A DNA stretch of 64,000 bases from Streptomyces sp. NBC_01353 (lineage in GTDB: Bacteria; Actinomycetota; Actinomycetes; Streptomycetales; Streptomycetaceae): contig NZ_CP108352.1 of NCBI RefSeq assembly GCF_036237275.1, positions 6,820,001 through 6,884,000 on the forward strand, read 5' to 3'. Made by a program: the position numbers and the translations under genes. Below, in pieces: positions 31,607 through 39,782 of this stretch (its first letter is position 1; every line of letters starts with the position of its first letter). A model generated the notes under the pieces. That model saw nothing but the letters and a program-made list of their open reading frames with translations, searched no databases and was not told where the DNA came from.

Positions 31607-32371
31607 ATGAGTACGGTGCAGGGCGCTGGAGTGGTCGTCACGGGCGCGGGCGGCGGGATCGGAGCCGCACTGGCCCGCCGGTTCGCCGCCGAGGGGGCTC
31701 GGGTCGTCGTCAACGACCTCGACCCCGACCGCACCAAGGCCGTCGCCGAGGAGATCGGCGCCACCGCCGTCCCGGGCGACGCCTCGGCGATCGTCGAGGA
31801 GGCCCGCGAGGCCCTCGGCGGCACCGTCGACGTGTGGTGCGCCAACGCCGGACTCGCCTCGCCCGGTGACGCCTTCGCCGACGAGGCCGTCTGGGCCGCC
31901 GCCTGGGACGTCAACGTCATGGCTCATGTCCGCGCCGCCCGTGCGCTGCTGCCCGACTGGCTGGAGCGCGGCAGCGGCCGCTTCGTCTCCACGGTCTCCG
32001 CCGCCGGCCTGCTCACCATGGTCGGCGCCGCCCCGTACAGCGTCTCCAAGCACGGCGCGTACGCCTTCGCCGAATGGCTCTCCCTCACGTACCGTCACCG
32101 CGGGGTCAGGGTCCACGCGATCTGCCCGCAGGGTGTGCGTACGGACATGCTCACCGCCGCCGGATCGGCCGGCGAGCTGGTCCTCGCCCCCACCGCCATC
32201 GAGCCCGAGGACGTCGCCGACTCCCTCTTCGACGCCATCGAGACAGACCGCTTCCTGGTCCTCCCGCACCCCGAGGTCGCCGAGTTCTACCAGGCCAGGG
32301 CGACCGACCCCGAGCGATGGCTCGGCAACATGAACCACATCCAGCGGAAGTGGGAAGGAGCCGGCGCATGA
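31607..32371 (+). CDS. Short-chain dehydrogenase/reductase (candidate LvaD-like role)
   Basis: 254 residues. NAD(P)-binding TGAGGGIGAAL, the NAG-like ANAGLAS segment, catalytic Ser (STVSAAG) and YSVSK tetrad motifs are intact. First gene of an operon, overlapping the acyl-CoA synthetase start by 4 bp (ATGA). Together with the synthetase, the APH-type kinase and the ACAD gene sharing its operator, it could interconvert a 4-keto- and 4-hydroxyacyl-CoA as LvaD does in Pseudomonas putida. That assignment is inference from context; the family alone says only oxidoreductase. Confidence 0.88.
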   Translation: MSTVQGAGVVVTGAGGGIGAALARRFAAEGARVVVNDLDPDRTKAVAEEIGATAVPGDASAIVEEAREALGGTVDVWCANAGLASPGDAFADEAVWAAAWDVNVMAHVRAARALLPDWLERGSGRFVSTVSAAGLLTMVGAAPYSVSKHGAYAFAEWLSLTYRHRGVRVHAICPQGVRTDMLTAAGSAGELVLAPTAIEPEDVADSLFDAIETDRFLVLPHPEVAEFYQARATDPERWLGNMNHIQRKWEGAGA

Positions 32372-34026
32372 CCTCGACCGAGTCGCTCTACGCGGCCAAG
32401 CCCTGGCTCGATCTGCTCACCGAGGCCCAGCGGGCGCCCATCACCCCGCCGCCCACCGTGCTCCACGCCTTCCGGGCCTCCGCCGCCCGGGCACCCGAGA
32501 GCCCGGCCCTCGCCTACTTCGACGGCCGCCTGACCTACCGCGAGACCGACACGCTCTCCGACTCGGTCGCCGGACACCTCGCCGCACACGGCCTGGAGCG
32601 CGGCGACCGGGTCGCGATCATGCTCCAGAACAGCCCGCACTTCGTCCTCGCCCTGCTCGGCGCCTGGAAGGCGGGCGCGACCGTCGTCCCGCTCAACCCG
32701 ATGTACAAGTCGGCCGAGGTCGGGCACGCCCTGCGGGACTCCGGCGCCACCGCCCTGATCTGCTCCGACCGGGCCTGGGAGGCGTATCTGCGGGACACCG
32801 CAGCCGACTCTTCCGTACGGATCGCGCTCACCGCCTGCGAGCGCGAGTTGCAGACCCGCGACGACCCCCGTGTGCTCGCCTTCGAGCCCGTGCCCACCGA
32901 GGTCGACGACCTGCTGACCGTCGCCCGCGCCGGCCACCCCGCCCCCGCCGACCGCGAGCTCGCCGCTGACGACGTGGCCCTGATCAGCTACACCTCCGGC
33001 ACCAGCGGCACCCCCAAGGGCGCGCTCAACCTCCACCGGGGCATCAGCTACAACGCCGAGCGCCAGCGCACCGGGCACCCGATCCCGGAGGGAGCCGGCT
33101 ACTTCGCGCTCGCCCCGCTCTTCCACATCACCGGCCTGGTCTGCGAGCTCGCCGCCTGTTTCGGCAACGCCGGCACCCTCCTCCTCGCCTACCGCTTCGA
33201 CGCCGGAGTCGTCCTCGACGCCTTCCTGGAGCACCGCCCCGCGTACACGGTCGGCCCCTCCACGGCCTTCATGGCACTCGGCGCCCACCCGGGGGCGACC
33301 CGCGACCACTTCTCCTCGTTCCTGATCATCTCCTCGGGCGGCGCCCCGGTGCCGCCCGCGCTGGTGGAGAAGTTCCGCGCCGGCTTCGGGCCGTACATCC
33401 GCAACGGCTACGGCCTCACCGAATGCACCGCCCCCTGCGCCGCCGTACCGCCCGAGCTGGAGGCCCCGGTGGACCCGGCCTCCGGCACGCTCTCGGTCGG
33501 CGTCCCCGGACCCGACACGGTCGTCCGCATCCTCGACGAGACCGGCGCCGAGGTGCCCTTCGGCGAACCGGGCGAGATAGCGGTACGCGGCCCGCAGGTC
33601 GTACCGGGCTACTGGCGGCTCCCGGAAGCCACCGAGCAGACCTTTCCCGACGGGGAGCTGCGCACCGGCGACATCGGCTTCATGGACGCGGACGGCTGGC
33701 TCTACGTCGTCGACCGCAAGAAGGACATGATCAACGCCTCGGGCTTCAAGGTCTGGCCGAGGGAGGTCGAGGACGTCCTCCACACCCACCCGGCCGTCCG
33801 TGAGGCCGCCGTCGTCGGCGTCCCCGACGCCTACCGGGGCGAGACGGTGAAGGCGTACGTGAGCCTGCGCCCGGGCGCCGCCGCCGAGCCCGCCGAGCTC
33901 TCCGCGTACTGCGAGCAGCGGCTGGCCGCGTACAAGTATCCGCGCGAGGTCGAGATCCTGGCGGAGCTGCCGAAAACGACAAGTGGGAAGATCCTGAGGC
34001 GGGAACTCCGTTCCCCCACTACATGA
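32368..34026 (+). CDS. Acyl-CoA synthetase (AMP-binding, candidate LvaE-like role)
   Basis: 552 residues. Adenylate-forming landmarks: the P-loop SYTSGTSGTPKGAL, the YGLTECTAP motif, LRTGDIGFMDADGWLYVVDR and the C-terminal PKTTSGKILRREL with its catalytic Lys. It activates a carboxylic acid to its CoA ester with ATP. Translationally coupled at both ends (ATGA with SDR upstream, ATGA with tetR downstream). The acid is unknown; the co-regulated kinase and dehydrogenase suggest a medium- or short-chain 4-oxo/4-hydroxy acid. Confidence 0.9.
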   Translation: MTSTESLYAAKPWLDLLTEAQRAPITPPPTVLHAFRASAARAPESPALAYFDGRLTYRETDTLSDSVAGHLAAHGLERGDRVAIMLQNSPHFVLALLGAWKAGATVVPLNPMYKSAEVGHALRDSGATALICSDRAWEAYLRDTAADSSVRIALTACERELQTRDDPRVLAFEPVPTEVDDLLTVARAGHPAPADRELAADDVALISYTSGTSGTPKGALNLHRGISYNAERQRTGHPIPEGAGYFALAPLFHITGLVCELAACFGNAGTLLLAYRFDAGVVLDAFLEHRPAYTVGPSTAFMALGAHPGATRDHFSSFLIISSGGAPVPPALVEKFRAGFGPYIRNGYGLTECTAPCAAVPPELEAPVDPASGTLSVGVPGPDTVVRILDETGAEVPFGEPGEIAVRGPQVVPGYWRLPEATEQTFPDGELRTGDIGFMDADGWLYVVDRKKDMINASGFKVWPREVEDVLHTHPAVREAAVVGVPDAYRGETVKAYVSLRPGAAAEPAELSAYCEQRLAAYKYPREVEILAELPKTTSGKILRRELRSPTT

Positions 34027-34646
34027 CGATCACAAGGGAAAGGCGGCGGCGCATGGCCAGGACGACGGACGGGAGCGGTACCCCCGTCCCCCAGAGGCTG
34101 CTGGCCGCCGCCACCCGGCTCTTCGCGGAGCGTGGTTACGACCGCACCTCCGTCCAGGAGATCGTGGAGGCGGCGGGCGTCACCAAGGGCGCGCTCTACC
34201 ACTACTTCGGCTCCAAGGAGGACCTCCTCCAGGAGGTCTACTCCCGGGTGTTGCGGCTCCAGCAGGAGCGGCTCGACGCCTTCGCGAACGCGGACGCCCC
34301 GGTCGAGCAGCGGCTGCGGGACGCCGCCGCCGACGTCGTGGTGACCACGATCGAGAACCTCGACGACGCCTCGATCTTCTTCCGTTCGATGCACCACCTC
34401 AGCCCGGAGAAGAACAAGCAGGTGCGCGCCGAGCGGCGGCATTACCACGAGCGGTTCCGGGCCCTGATCGAGGAGGGCCAGCAGGCCGGGGTGTTCTCCG
34501 TGGCGACCCCCGCCGACCTGGTCGTGGACTACCACTTCGGTTCGGTCCACCACCTGTCCACCTGGTACCGCCCGGACGGCCCGCTCACCCCGCAGCAGGT
34601 CGCCGACCAGCTCGCCGACCTGCTGCTGCGGGCGCTGCGACCGTAG
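34023..34646 (+). CDS. TetR-family regulator (KstR2-like)
   Basis: 207 residues from ATG 34023, which overlaps the synthetase stop; ATG 34053 preceded by AAGGGAAAGG is an alternative. The HTH is AATRLFAERGYDRTSVQEIV then AAGVTKGALYHYFGSKEDL. The C-terminal MHHLSPEKNKQVRAERRHYH and HFGSVHHLSTWYRPDGPLTP segments resemble the KstR2 subgroup, whose members sense CoA esters. As the third gene of the operon it most likely represses it through the palindrome at 31555 and, in trans, 36990. Confidence 0.9.
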   Translation: MTITRERRRRMARTTDGSGTPVPQRLLAAATRLFAERGYDRTSVQEIVEAAGVTKGALYHYFGSKEDLLQEVYSRVLRLQQERLDAFANADAPVEQRLRDAAADVVVTTIENLDDASIFFRSMHHLSPEKNKQVRAERRHYHERFRALIEEGQQAGVFSVATPADLVVDYHFGSVHHLSTWYRPDGPLTPQQVADQLADLLLRALRP

Positions 34647-34660
34647 CGCTCCGGCACGGC

Positions 34661-34696
34661 GAGGGCGCCCGGGGCGATTCCGCCCCGGGCGCCCTC
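34661..34696. terminator. Strong bidirectional terminator between convergent operons
   Basis: 15-bp perfect GC-rich stem (34661-34675 with 34682-34696) and a 6-base loop GATTCC, exactly between the tetR stop and the convergent ACAD stop. Confidence 0.85.
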
Positions 34697-34702
34697 TTCG
34701 GC

Positions 34703-35917
34703 TCACAGGTACTTCTTCAGCTCCCGCCGGGCCAGCGACCGCTGGTGCACCTCGTCCGGGCCGTCCGCCAGCTTCAGCGTCCGCGCCGCGGCCCAGAGTT
34801 GGGCCAGCGGGAAGTCCTGCGACACCCCGCCCGCACCGTGCACCTGCACGGCCTTGTCGATGATGTCGACGACCGCGCGCGGGGTCGCGATCTTGATGGC
34901 CTGGATCTCGGCGTGCGCACCGCGGTTGCCGACGGTGTCCATCAGCCAGGCGGTCTTGAGGACGAGCAGGCGCAGCTGCTCGACCGTCACCCGGGCGTCG
35001 GCGATCCAGTTCTGCACGACGCCCTGCTGCGCGATCGCCTTGCCGAAGGCGGTACGGGACACCGCCCGCCGGCACATCAGCTCGATCGCCCGCTCTGCCA
35101 TGCCGATCAGTCGCATGCAGTGGTGGATCCGGCCGGGGCCGAGCCGGGCCTGGGCGATGGCGAAGCCGCCGCCCTCCTCGCCGATCAGGTTCGAGACCGG
35201 GACGCGGGCGTCGTGGAACAGCACCTCGGCGTGGCCGCCGTGGGAGTGGTCCTCGTAGCCGTACACCTGCATCGCCCGCCGCACCTCGACACCGGGGGTG
35301 TCGCGCGGGACGAGGATCATCGACTGCTGGCGGCGCACATCGGCGCCCTCCGGGTCGGTCTTGCCCATCACGATGAAGATCTTGCAGTCGGGGTTCATCG
35401 CCCCGGAGATGTACCACTTGCGGCCGTTGAGGACGTATTGGTCGCCCTCCCGCGTGATCCGGGTCTCGATGTTCGTCGCGTCGGAGGAGGCGACCTCGGG
35501 CTCGGTCATCGCGAACGCCGAGCGGATCTCGCCGGCCAGCAGCGGCTCCAGCCACTGCTTCTTCTGCGCCTCGTCGCCGAACTGGGCGAGCACCTCCATG
35601 TTCCCGGTGTCGGGGGCCGCGCAGTTGAGGGCCGTGGGGGCCAGCTCGGGGCTGCGGCCGGTGATCTCCGCCAGCGGCGCGTACTGGAGGTTGGTCAGTC
35701 CCGCCCCGTGCTCGGCGTCGGGCAGGAAGAGGTTCCACAGACCCTGGCGGCGGGCCTCGGCCTTCAGCTCCTCGACGATCTGCGGGGTGTCCCACGGCGA
35801 GGCGAGCAGCGCCCGCTGCTCGTGGGCGGTCTGCTCGGCGGGGTAGACGTGCTCGTCCATGAAGGCGAGCAGCTTCGCCCGCAGCTCCTCGGTCCGTGCG
35901 TCGAATGCGAAGTCCAT
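34703..35917 (-). CDS. Acyl-CoA dehydrogenase, ACAD10/11-like (candidate LvaC role)
   Basis: 404 residues. It starts MDFAFDARTEELRAKLLAFM and carries AFAMTEPEVASSDATN, NGRKWYISGAMNPDC, LGPGRIHHCMRLIGMAERA, AFGKAIAQQGVVQ and VHGAGGVSQDFPLA, the pattern of the ACAD10/ACAD11 subgroup rather than standard beta-oxidation enzymes. It lies 6 bp after the APH-type kinase gene, in the same order as in bacterial 4-hydroxyacid modules. In the Lva/ACAD10-11 route this enzyme processes 4-phosphoryl-acyl-CoA. Chemistry here is inferred, family assignment strong. Confidence 0.9.
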   Translation of the reverse strand: MDFAFDARTEELRAKLLAFMDEHVYPAEQTAHEQRALLASPWDTPQIVEELKAEARRQGLWNLFLPDAEHGAGLTNLQYAPLAEITGRSPELAPTALNCAAPDTGNMEVLAQFGDEAQKKQWLEPLLAGEIRSAFAMTEPEVASSDATNIETRITREGDQYVLNGRKWYISGAMNPDCKIFIVMGKTDPEGADVRRQQSMILVPRDTPGVEVRRAMQVYGYEDHSHGGHAEVLFHDARVPVSNLIGEEGGGFAIAQARLGPGRIHHCMRLIGMAERAIELMCRRAVSRTAFGKAIAQQGVVQNWIADARVTVEQLRLLVLKTAWLMDTVGNRGAHAEIQAIKIATPRAVVDIIDKAVQVHGAGGVSQDFPLAQLWAAARTLKLADGPDEVHQRSLARRELKKYL

Positions 35918-35923
35918 GGCGGA

Positions 35924-36946
35924 TCAGCCTTCCTGAAGGGTGGTGAGGCCGTGCTCGATGAAGACGGGGACGAGTTCGCCGATGCGGTCGAAGCCGGCGC
36001 CGACGGTCTGGCCGAGGGTGTACCGGTAGTGGATGCCCTCCAGGATCACGGCGAGCTTGAACCAGGCGAAGGCCGTGTACCAGGAGATGGCCGAGGTGTC
36101 GCGGCCCGAGCGGGCGGCGTAGCGCTCGATCAGCTCGGCGGGCGTGGGGTGGCCGGCGGCCGTGGCGGTCGTGCTGACGGGGGAGTGCGGGACGTCGAGC
36201 GGCGCGCTGTACATCGCGAGCAGGCCGAGGTCGGTCAGCGGGTCGCCGAGCGTGGACATCTCCCAGTCGAGGACCGCCTTGATGCGGTCGTCCTCGCCGA
36301 TCAGGACGTTGTCCAGGCGGTAGTCGCCGTGGACGACGGTCGGGGCGGGGGAGGCCGGGAGCGCGCGGCCGAGGGCGGCGTGCAGCTCGTCGATGCCCGC
36401 CAGCTCGCGGTTGCGCGAGGCGTCGAGCTGCTTGCCCCAGCGGCGCAGCTGCCGGTCGAGGAAGCCGTCGGGCCGCCCGAAGTCGCCCAGGCCCACCTCC
36501 GCCGGGTCGACGGCGTGCAGGTCGACGAGGGTGTCGACCAGGCCGAGGACGGCCTCGCGGGTGCGCTCGGGGCCGAGCGGGGCGAGCTGTTCGGCCGAGC
36601 GGTACGGGGTGCCCGCGACGAACTCCATGACGTAGAACGGCGCCCCGAGCACGCTGTCGTCCTCGCAGAGCAGCACGGGCTCGGGGACAGGCACTGCCGT
36701 GCCGTGCAGGGCGCTGATCACGCGGTGCTCGCGCTTCATGTCGTGCGCGGTGGCCAGGACGTGGCCGAGCGGGGGCCTGCGGACGACCCACTGGCCGGTG
36801 CCGTCGGTGACGACGTAGGTGAGGTTGGACCGGCCGCCCTCGATCAGCCGGGCGGTCAGCGGGCCGCCGACGAGTCCGGGCCGCTCGCGGTCGAGGAATC
36901 CGCGCAACTGCTCGGGATCGAGACCTGGCGGCTGGACTGCGCTCAT
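35924..36946 (-). CDS. APH-fold phosphotransferase, ACAD10/11 kinase-domain like (candidate LvaA role)
   Basis: 340 residues of the aminoglycoside-phosphotransferase fold: LIEGGRSNLTYVVTDG (P-loop region), WVVRRPPLG (ATP lysine region replaced by the RR of the subgroup), catalytic HGDYRLDNVLI and metal-binding LDWEMSTLGDPLTDLG. This subgroup is fused to ACAD domains in mammalian ACAD10/11 and is a separate protein (LvaA) in bacteria. It phosphorylates 4-hydroxyacyl-CoA there. Not an antibiotic-resistance kinase by context. The small LvaB partner known in Pseudomonas is not found nearby. Promoter has a perfect palindrome at 36992-37005. Confidence 0.9.
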   Translation of the reverse strand: MSAVQPPGLDPEQLRGFLDRERPGLVGGPLTARLIEGGRSNLTYVVTDGTGQWVVRRPPLGHVLATAHDMKREHRVISALHGTAVPVPEPVLLCEDDSVLGAPFYVMEFVAGTPYRSAEQLAPLGPERTREAVLGLVDTLVDLHAVDPAEVGLGDFGRPDGFLDRQLRRWGKQLDASRNRELAGIDELHAALGRALPASPAPTVVHGDYRLDNVLIGEDDRIKAVLDWEMSTLGDPLTDLGLLAMYSAPLDVPHSPVSTTATAAGHPTPAELIERYAARSGRDTSAISWYTAFAWFKLAVILEGIHYRYTLGQTVGAGFDRIGELVPVFIEHGLTTLQEG

Positions 36947-36989
36947 CGTGTGTACCTCCGGGGACGCGGGGCGGGTCGGCGTTCATGAT

Positions 36990-37007
36990 GACCGACCAGT
37001 CGGTATG
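36990..37007. promoter_or_regulatory. Perfect palindromic operator before kinase/ACAD operon
   Basis: ACCGAC-CA-GTCGGT (36992-37005) lies 46 bp upstream of the kinase start. The complementary strand reads CATACCGACTGGTCGGTC, sharing 13 contiguous bases with the site at 31555. Confidence 0.75.
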
Positions 37008-37080
37008 TCGTCCAGGGTTCAGGCGGGAAAGCGGTGTGGACGGTCTGGTCATCGATCGAACCCATGAATAGAGTTCACAT

Positions 37081-38322
37081 ATGAATCCAGAGCTGTTCGT
37101 CGAGGAAGTCCGGCTGACCCCGATCCTGATCTCCGACCCACCTCTGCTCAACACCCAGGGCGTGCATCAGCCCTACACGCCCCGGCTCGTGGTCGAGGTC
37201 GTCACGCGCGGCGGTGTCGTCGGCCTCGGCGAGACCTACGGCGATACGAAGTACCTGGACCTCGCCCGACCGCTGGCCGAGGCGCTGCCCGGCCGCTCGG
37301 TCACGGACGTGAACGGCTTGTTCTCGCTCGCCGCGCAGGTGTGCGGCGACTCACGGGCCGTCGACGAGCGGGTCGACGCGGGCGGGCTGCGCGGAGTGCA
37401 GACCGCCGACAAGCTCCGGCTCTCCGTCGTCTCGGCCTTCGAGGTCGCCTGTCTGGACGCCCTCGGCAAGAGCCTCGGCCTGCCCGTCCACGCCCTGCTC
37501 GGCGGCAAGGTCCGTGACTCCGTCGAGTACAGCGCGTACCTCTTCTACAAGTTCGAAGGAACGGACGACTGGGGAGCGGCCCTCGACCCGGCGGGGATCG
37601 TCGAACAGGCCCGCCGCTTCGACCGGACGTATGGCTTCCGCTCCTTCAAGCTCAAGGGCGGCGTCTTCCCGCCCGAACAGGAGATCGCCGCGATCCGCGC
37701 CCTGGCCGAGGAGTTCCCCGGCCGGCCGCTCCGCCTCGACCCGAACGGCGCCTGGTCGGTGGAGACCGCGCTGGAGGTGGCGCGGGAGCTGAAGGACGTC
37801 CTGGAGTATCTGGAGGACCCGGCGACCGGCACGGACGCCATGGCCGAGGTCGCCGCCCGCACGGACGTGCCGCTGGCCACGAACATGTGCGTCACGACTT
37901 TCGAGGAGGTCCCGGAGGCCTTCGCCCGGGACGCGGTACGGATCGTGCTCTGCGACCACCACTACTGGGGCGGCCTGCACCGCACCCGCGAACTGGCCGC
38001 GCTCTGCCGCACGTACGGCGTCGGGCTCTCCATGCACTCCAACACCCACCTCGGCATCAGCCTCGCCGCGATGACCCAGGTCGCCGCGACCCTGCCCCAC
38101 CTGGACCACGCCTGCGACACCCACTACCCCTGGCAGACCGAGGACGTCGTCACCACCCGCGCCACCTTCCACGACGGCCGCCTGACGGTCTCCGACGCCC
38201 CGGGCCTCGGCGTGGAACTGGACCGCGATGCCCTCGCCGCCCTCCACCATCGCTGGCGCGAGGACGACGGCACCATGCGCAACCGGGACGACGCGGCGGC
38301 GATGCGGCGGCTCCGCTCCTAG
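37081..38322 (+). CDS. Glucarate dehydratase-like enolase-superfamily enzyme
   Basis: 413 residues, usual glucarate dehydratase length is ~430-450. Catalytic KxK (FKLKGG), metal ligands in LDPNGAW, EDPATG and ATNMCVTTF, and the HSNTHLGISLA segment (His-Asp dyad region) follow the family order. These enzymes dehydrate D-glucarate or idarate to 5-keto-4-deoxyglucarate, with Mg2+. No other glucarate genes are adjacent, so substrate is provisional. Divergent from the kinase/ACAD operon. Confidence 0.87.
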   Translation: MNPELFVEEVRLTPILISDPPLLNTQGVHQPYTPRLVVEVVTRGGVVGLGETYGDTKYLDLARPLAEALPGRSVTDVNGLFSLAAQVCGDSRAVDERVDAGGLRGVQTADKLRLSVVSAFEVACLDALGKSLGLPVHALLGGKVRDSVEYSAYLFYKFEGTDDWGAALDPAGIVEQARRFDRTYGFRSFKLKGGVFPPEQEIAAIRALAEEFPGRPLRLDPNGAWSVETALEVARELKDVLEYLEDPATGTDAMAEVAARTDVPLATNMCVTTFEEVPEAFARDAVRIVLCDHHYWGGLHRTRELAALCRTYGVGLSMHSNTHLGISLAAMTQVAATLPHLDHACDTHYPWQTEDVVTTRATFHDGRLTVSDAPGLGVELDRDALAALHHRWREDDGTMRNRDDAAAMRRLRS

Positions 38323-38361
38323 CACCCCGCCCGCCCGCGCCCCGCCCGCCCGCGCCCCGCG

Positions 38362-39291
38362 CTACGCGTGGCACGCCACCGGCACACCCCCGTTCATCGC
38401 CGCCATGTCGCCGAAGACCACCGCCGCGTCCAGCGGAGAGCCCTCCGGGAGCCCGTCCAGCTCCGCGTACGCCCGATGCAGGTTCGCCACCAGTCGCTCG
38501 CTCTCCCGCCAGGCCGCGAACTCCCCGAGGTCGGCCCGGCGGGCCGTCTCCAAGGGCGTCGCCCCCTTGCCGTGGCCCTCGCGCGCCAGCTCGGCGACCC
38601 AGCGCAGATAGCGCTCCGTCGCGTCGTACGCCGACGGGTCGGTGACCCGGCCGTGCCCGGGCACCACCGTCGGCGCGTCCAGCGCGCGCAGCACGTCCAG
38701 TGCCCGCAGCGAACCGGACAGCGAACCCATCGGCAGGAACGGCGTGCCGCCATGGAAGACCAGGTCCCCGGTGAAGACGACGCCCTGCTCCGGGAGATGG
38801 ACGATCGAGTCGCCGGTCGTATGAGCCGTCCCCGGGTGCAGCACGCGCACCTCCAGCTCACCCACGTACAGCGTCAGCCGCTCGCTGTACGTGAGCGAGG
38901 GCGGCGTCACCTCGATCGCGCCGAAGTCGGTCTCCGGCCACAGCAGATGGAGCTGACGCCCGGCCGCGAGCTGCTCCACCCGGCAGTTGTCGTGCCCGAC
39001 GATCCGCGCCTGCGGCAGGAACACCCCGTTGCCGTAGGTGTGGTCGCCGTGGTGGTGCGTGGAGACGATCGTGCGGGGGAGCGGCAGACCCTCGGCGAGG
39101 ACCGCCTCGCGCAGCAGCCGCGCCCGCCGCTCGGTCGCGGCCGTGTCCACGAGCAGCGTCTCGTGGGCGTCGCCCACGAATCCGGCGTTGTTCAGACACC
39201 AGCCGCCGTCCGGCTGGACGAAGGCGTGCACGTGCGGCGCGAGGCGGACGACATACGGATCGGTGACGTACAAGGAATCCCCCCGGAACAT
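38362..39291 (-). CDS. MBL-fold metallo-hydrolase
   Basis: 309 residues from ATG 39291. A TTG at 39273 preceded by GGGGGGA is an equally credible start. The metal-binding signature THHHGDHTYGN, plus His in HPGTAHTTGDS and Asp in VFTGDLVFHGG, and HGRV give a complete lactamase-fold site. Likely a cytoplasmic thioester or other ester hydrolase. Directly downstream (minus strand) of the His-rich protein gene, 67 bp apart, hinting at a shared metal theme. Confidence 0.85.
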   Translation of the reverse strand: MFRGDSLYVTDPYVVRLAPHVHAFVQPDGGWCLNNAGFVGDAHETLLVDTAATERRARLLREAVLAEGLPLPRTIVSTHHHGDHTYGNGVFLPQARIVGHDNCRVEQLAAGRQLHLLWPETDFGAIEVTPPSLTYSERLTLYVGELEVRVLHPGTAHTTGDSIVHLPEQGVVFTGDLVFHGGTPFLPMGSLSGSLRALDVLRALDAPTVVPGHGRVTDPSAYDATERYLRWVAELAREGHGKGATPLETARRADLGEFAAWRESERLVANLHRAYAELDGLPEGSPLDAAVVFGDMAAMNGGVPVACHA

Positions 39292-39358
39292 GAAGCACGG
39301 GCCCGACTGGCAAGGGCAAGACAAGTGTGCCTGCCAGTTGGGCCGGTTCCGCGAAAGT

Positions 39359-39655
39359 TCAGTGGTCGTCCCAGTGGTTGCCGTGCTCCGCGTGCCGATG
39401 TCCGTCGTGGACGTAGTCGACATGGTCCCCGTGCGCGACGGCGGTGTGTCCGCACTCCGGCCCGTGCGTGTGGTCCGGGTGGGTGTGCGCGACGTGCGAC
39501 GTGGGCTCGCACTCGTCCCAGTGCCCGGCGTGTTCGCGGTGCAGATGCCCGTCATGGGCGTAGTCGACATGGTCCCGGTGCGTGACGGCGGTGTGCCCGC
39601 ACGACGGGCCGTGGGTGTGCGCGTGGGTGGGGTGTTCGTGGTGCAGTAGGGTCAT
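39359..39655 (-). CDS. Small His-rich protein made of two 49-residue repeats
   Basis: 98 residues, 28 of them His. Two near-identical units with a 49-residue period (147 bp at DNA level) each read HGPxCGHTAVxHxDHVDYxH, then a DGHxHxEHxxHWD segment, so each contributes one Cys and about a dozen His. No signal peptide or membrane helix; cytoplasmic. I do not recognise a named domain, but this kind of sequence binds Zn2+, Ni2+ or Cu2+ and could act as metal store or chaperone. Upstream of an MBL-fold metalloenzyme gene and divergent from a quinone oxidoreductase. Confidence 0.75.
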   Translation of the reverse strand: MTLLHHEHPTHAHTHGPSCGHTAVTHRDHVDYAHDGHLHREHAGHWDECEPTSHVAHTHPDHTHGPECGHTAVAHGDHVDYVHDGHRHAEHGNHWDDH

Positions 39656-39782
39656 GACCTCAGGCTAGTCCGAAATATCCCCTTCGTCCTGTGTCGGTCC
39701 TGCGCTTCGGCGAGCGCGTCGCCGCACTCCGCCGGGCCAACCCGGCTTGCGAGGCGAGAGGGGCGACGTGATCGTTCGGGGT

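Noticed and set aside
35924-36946. Aminoglycoside phosphotransferase (resistance)
   Set aside because: APH fold only; sequence type and ACAD neighbour point to the 4-hydroxyacyl-CoA kinase subgroup.
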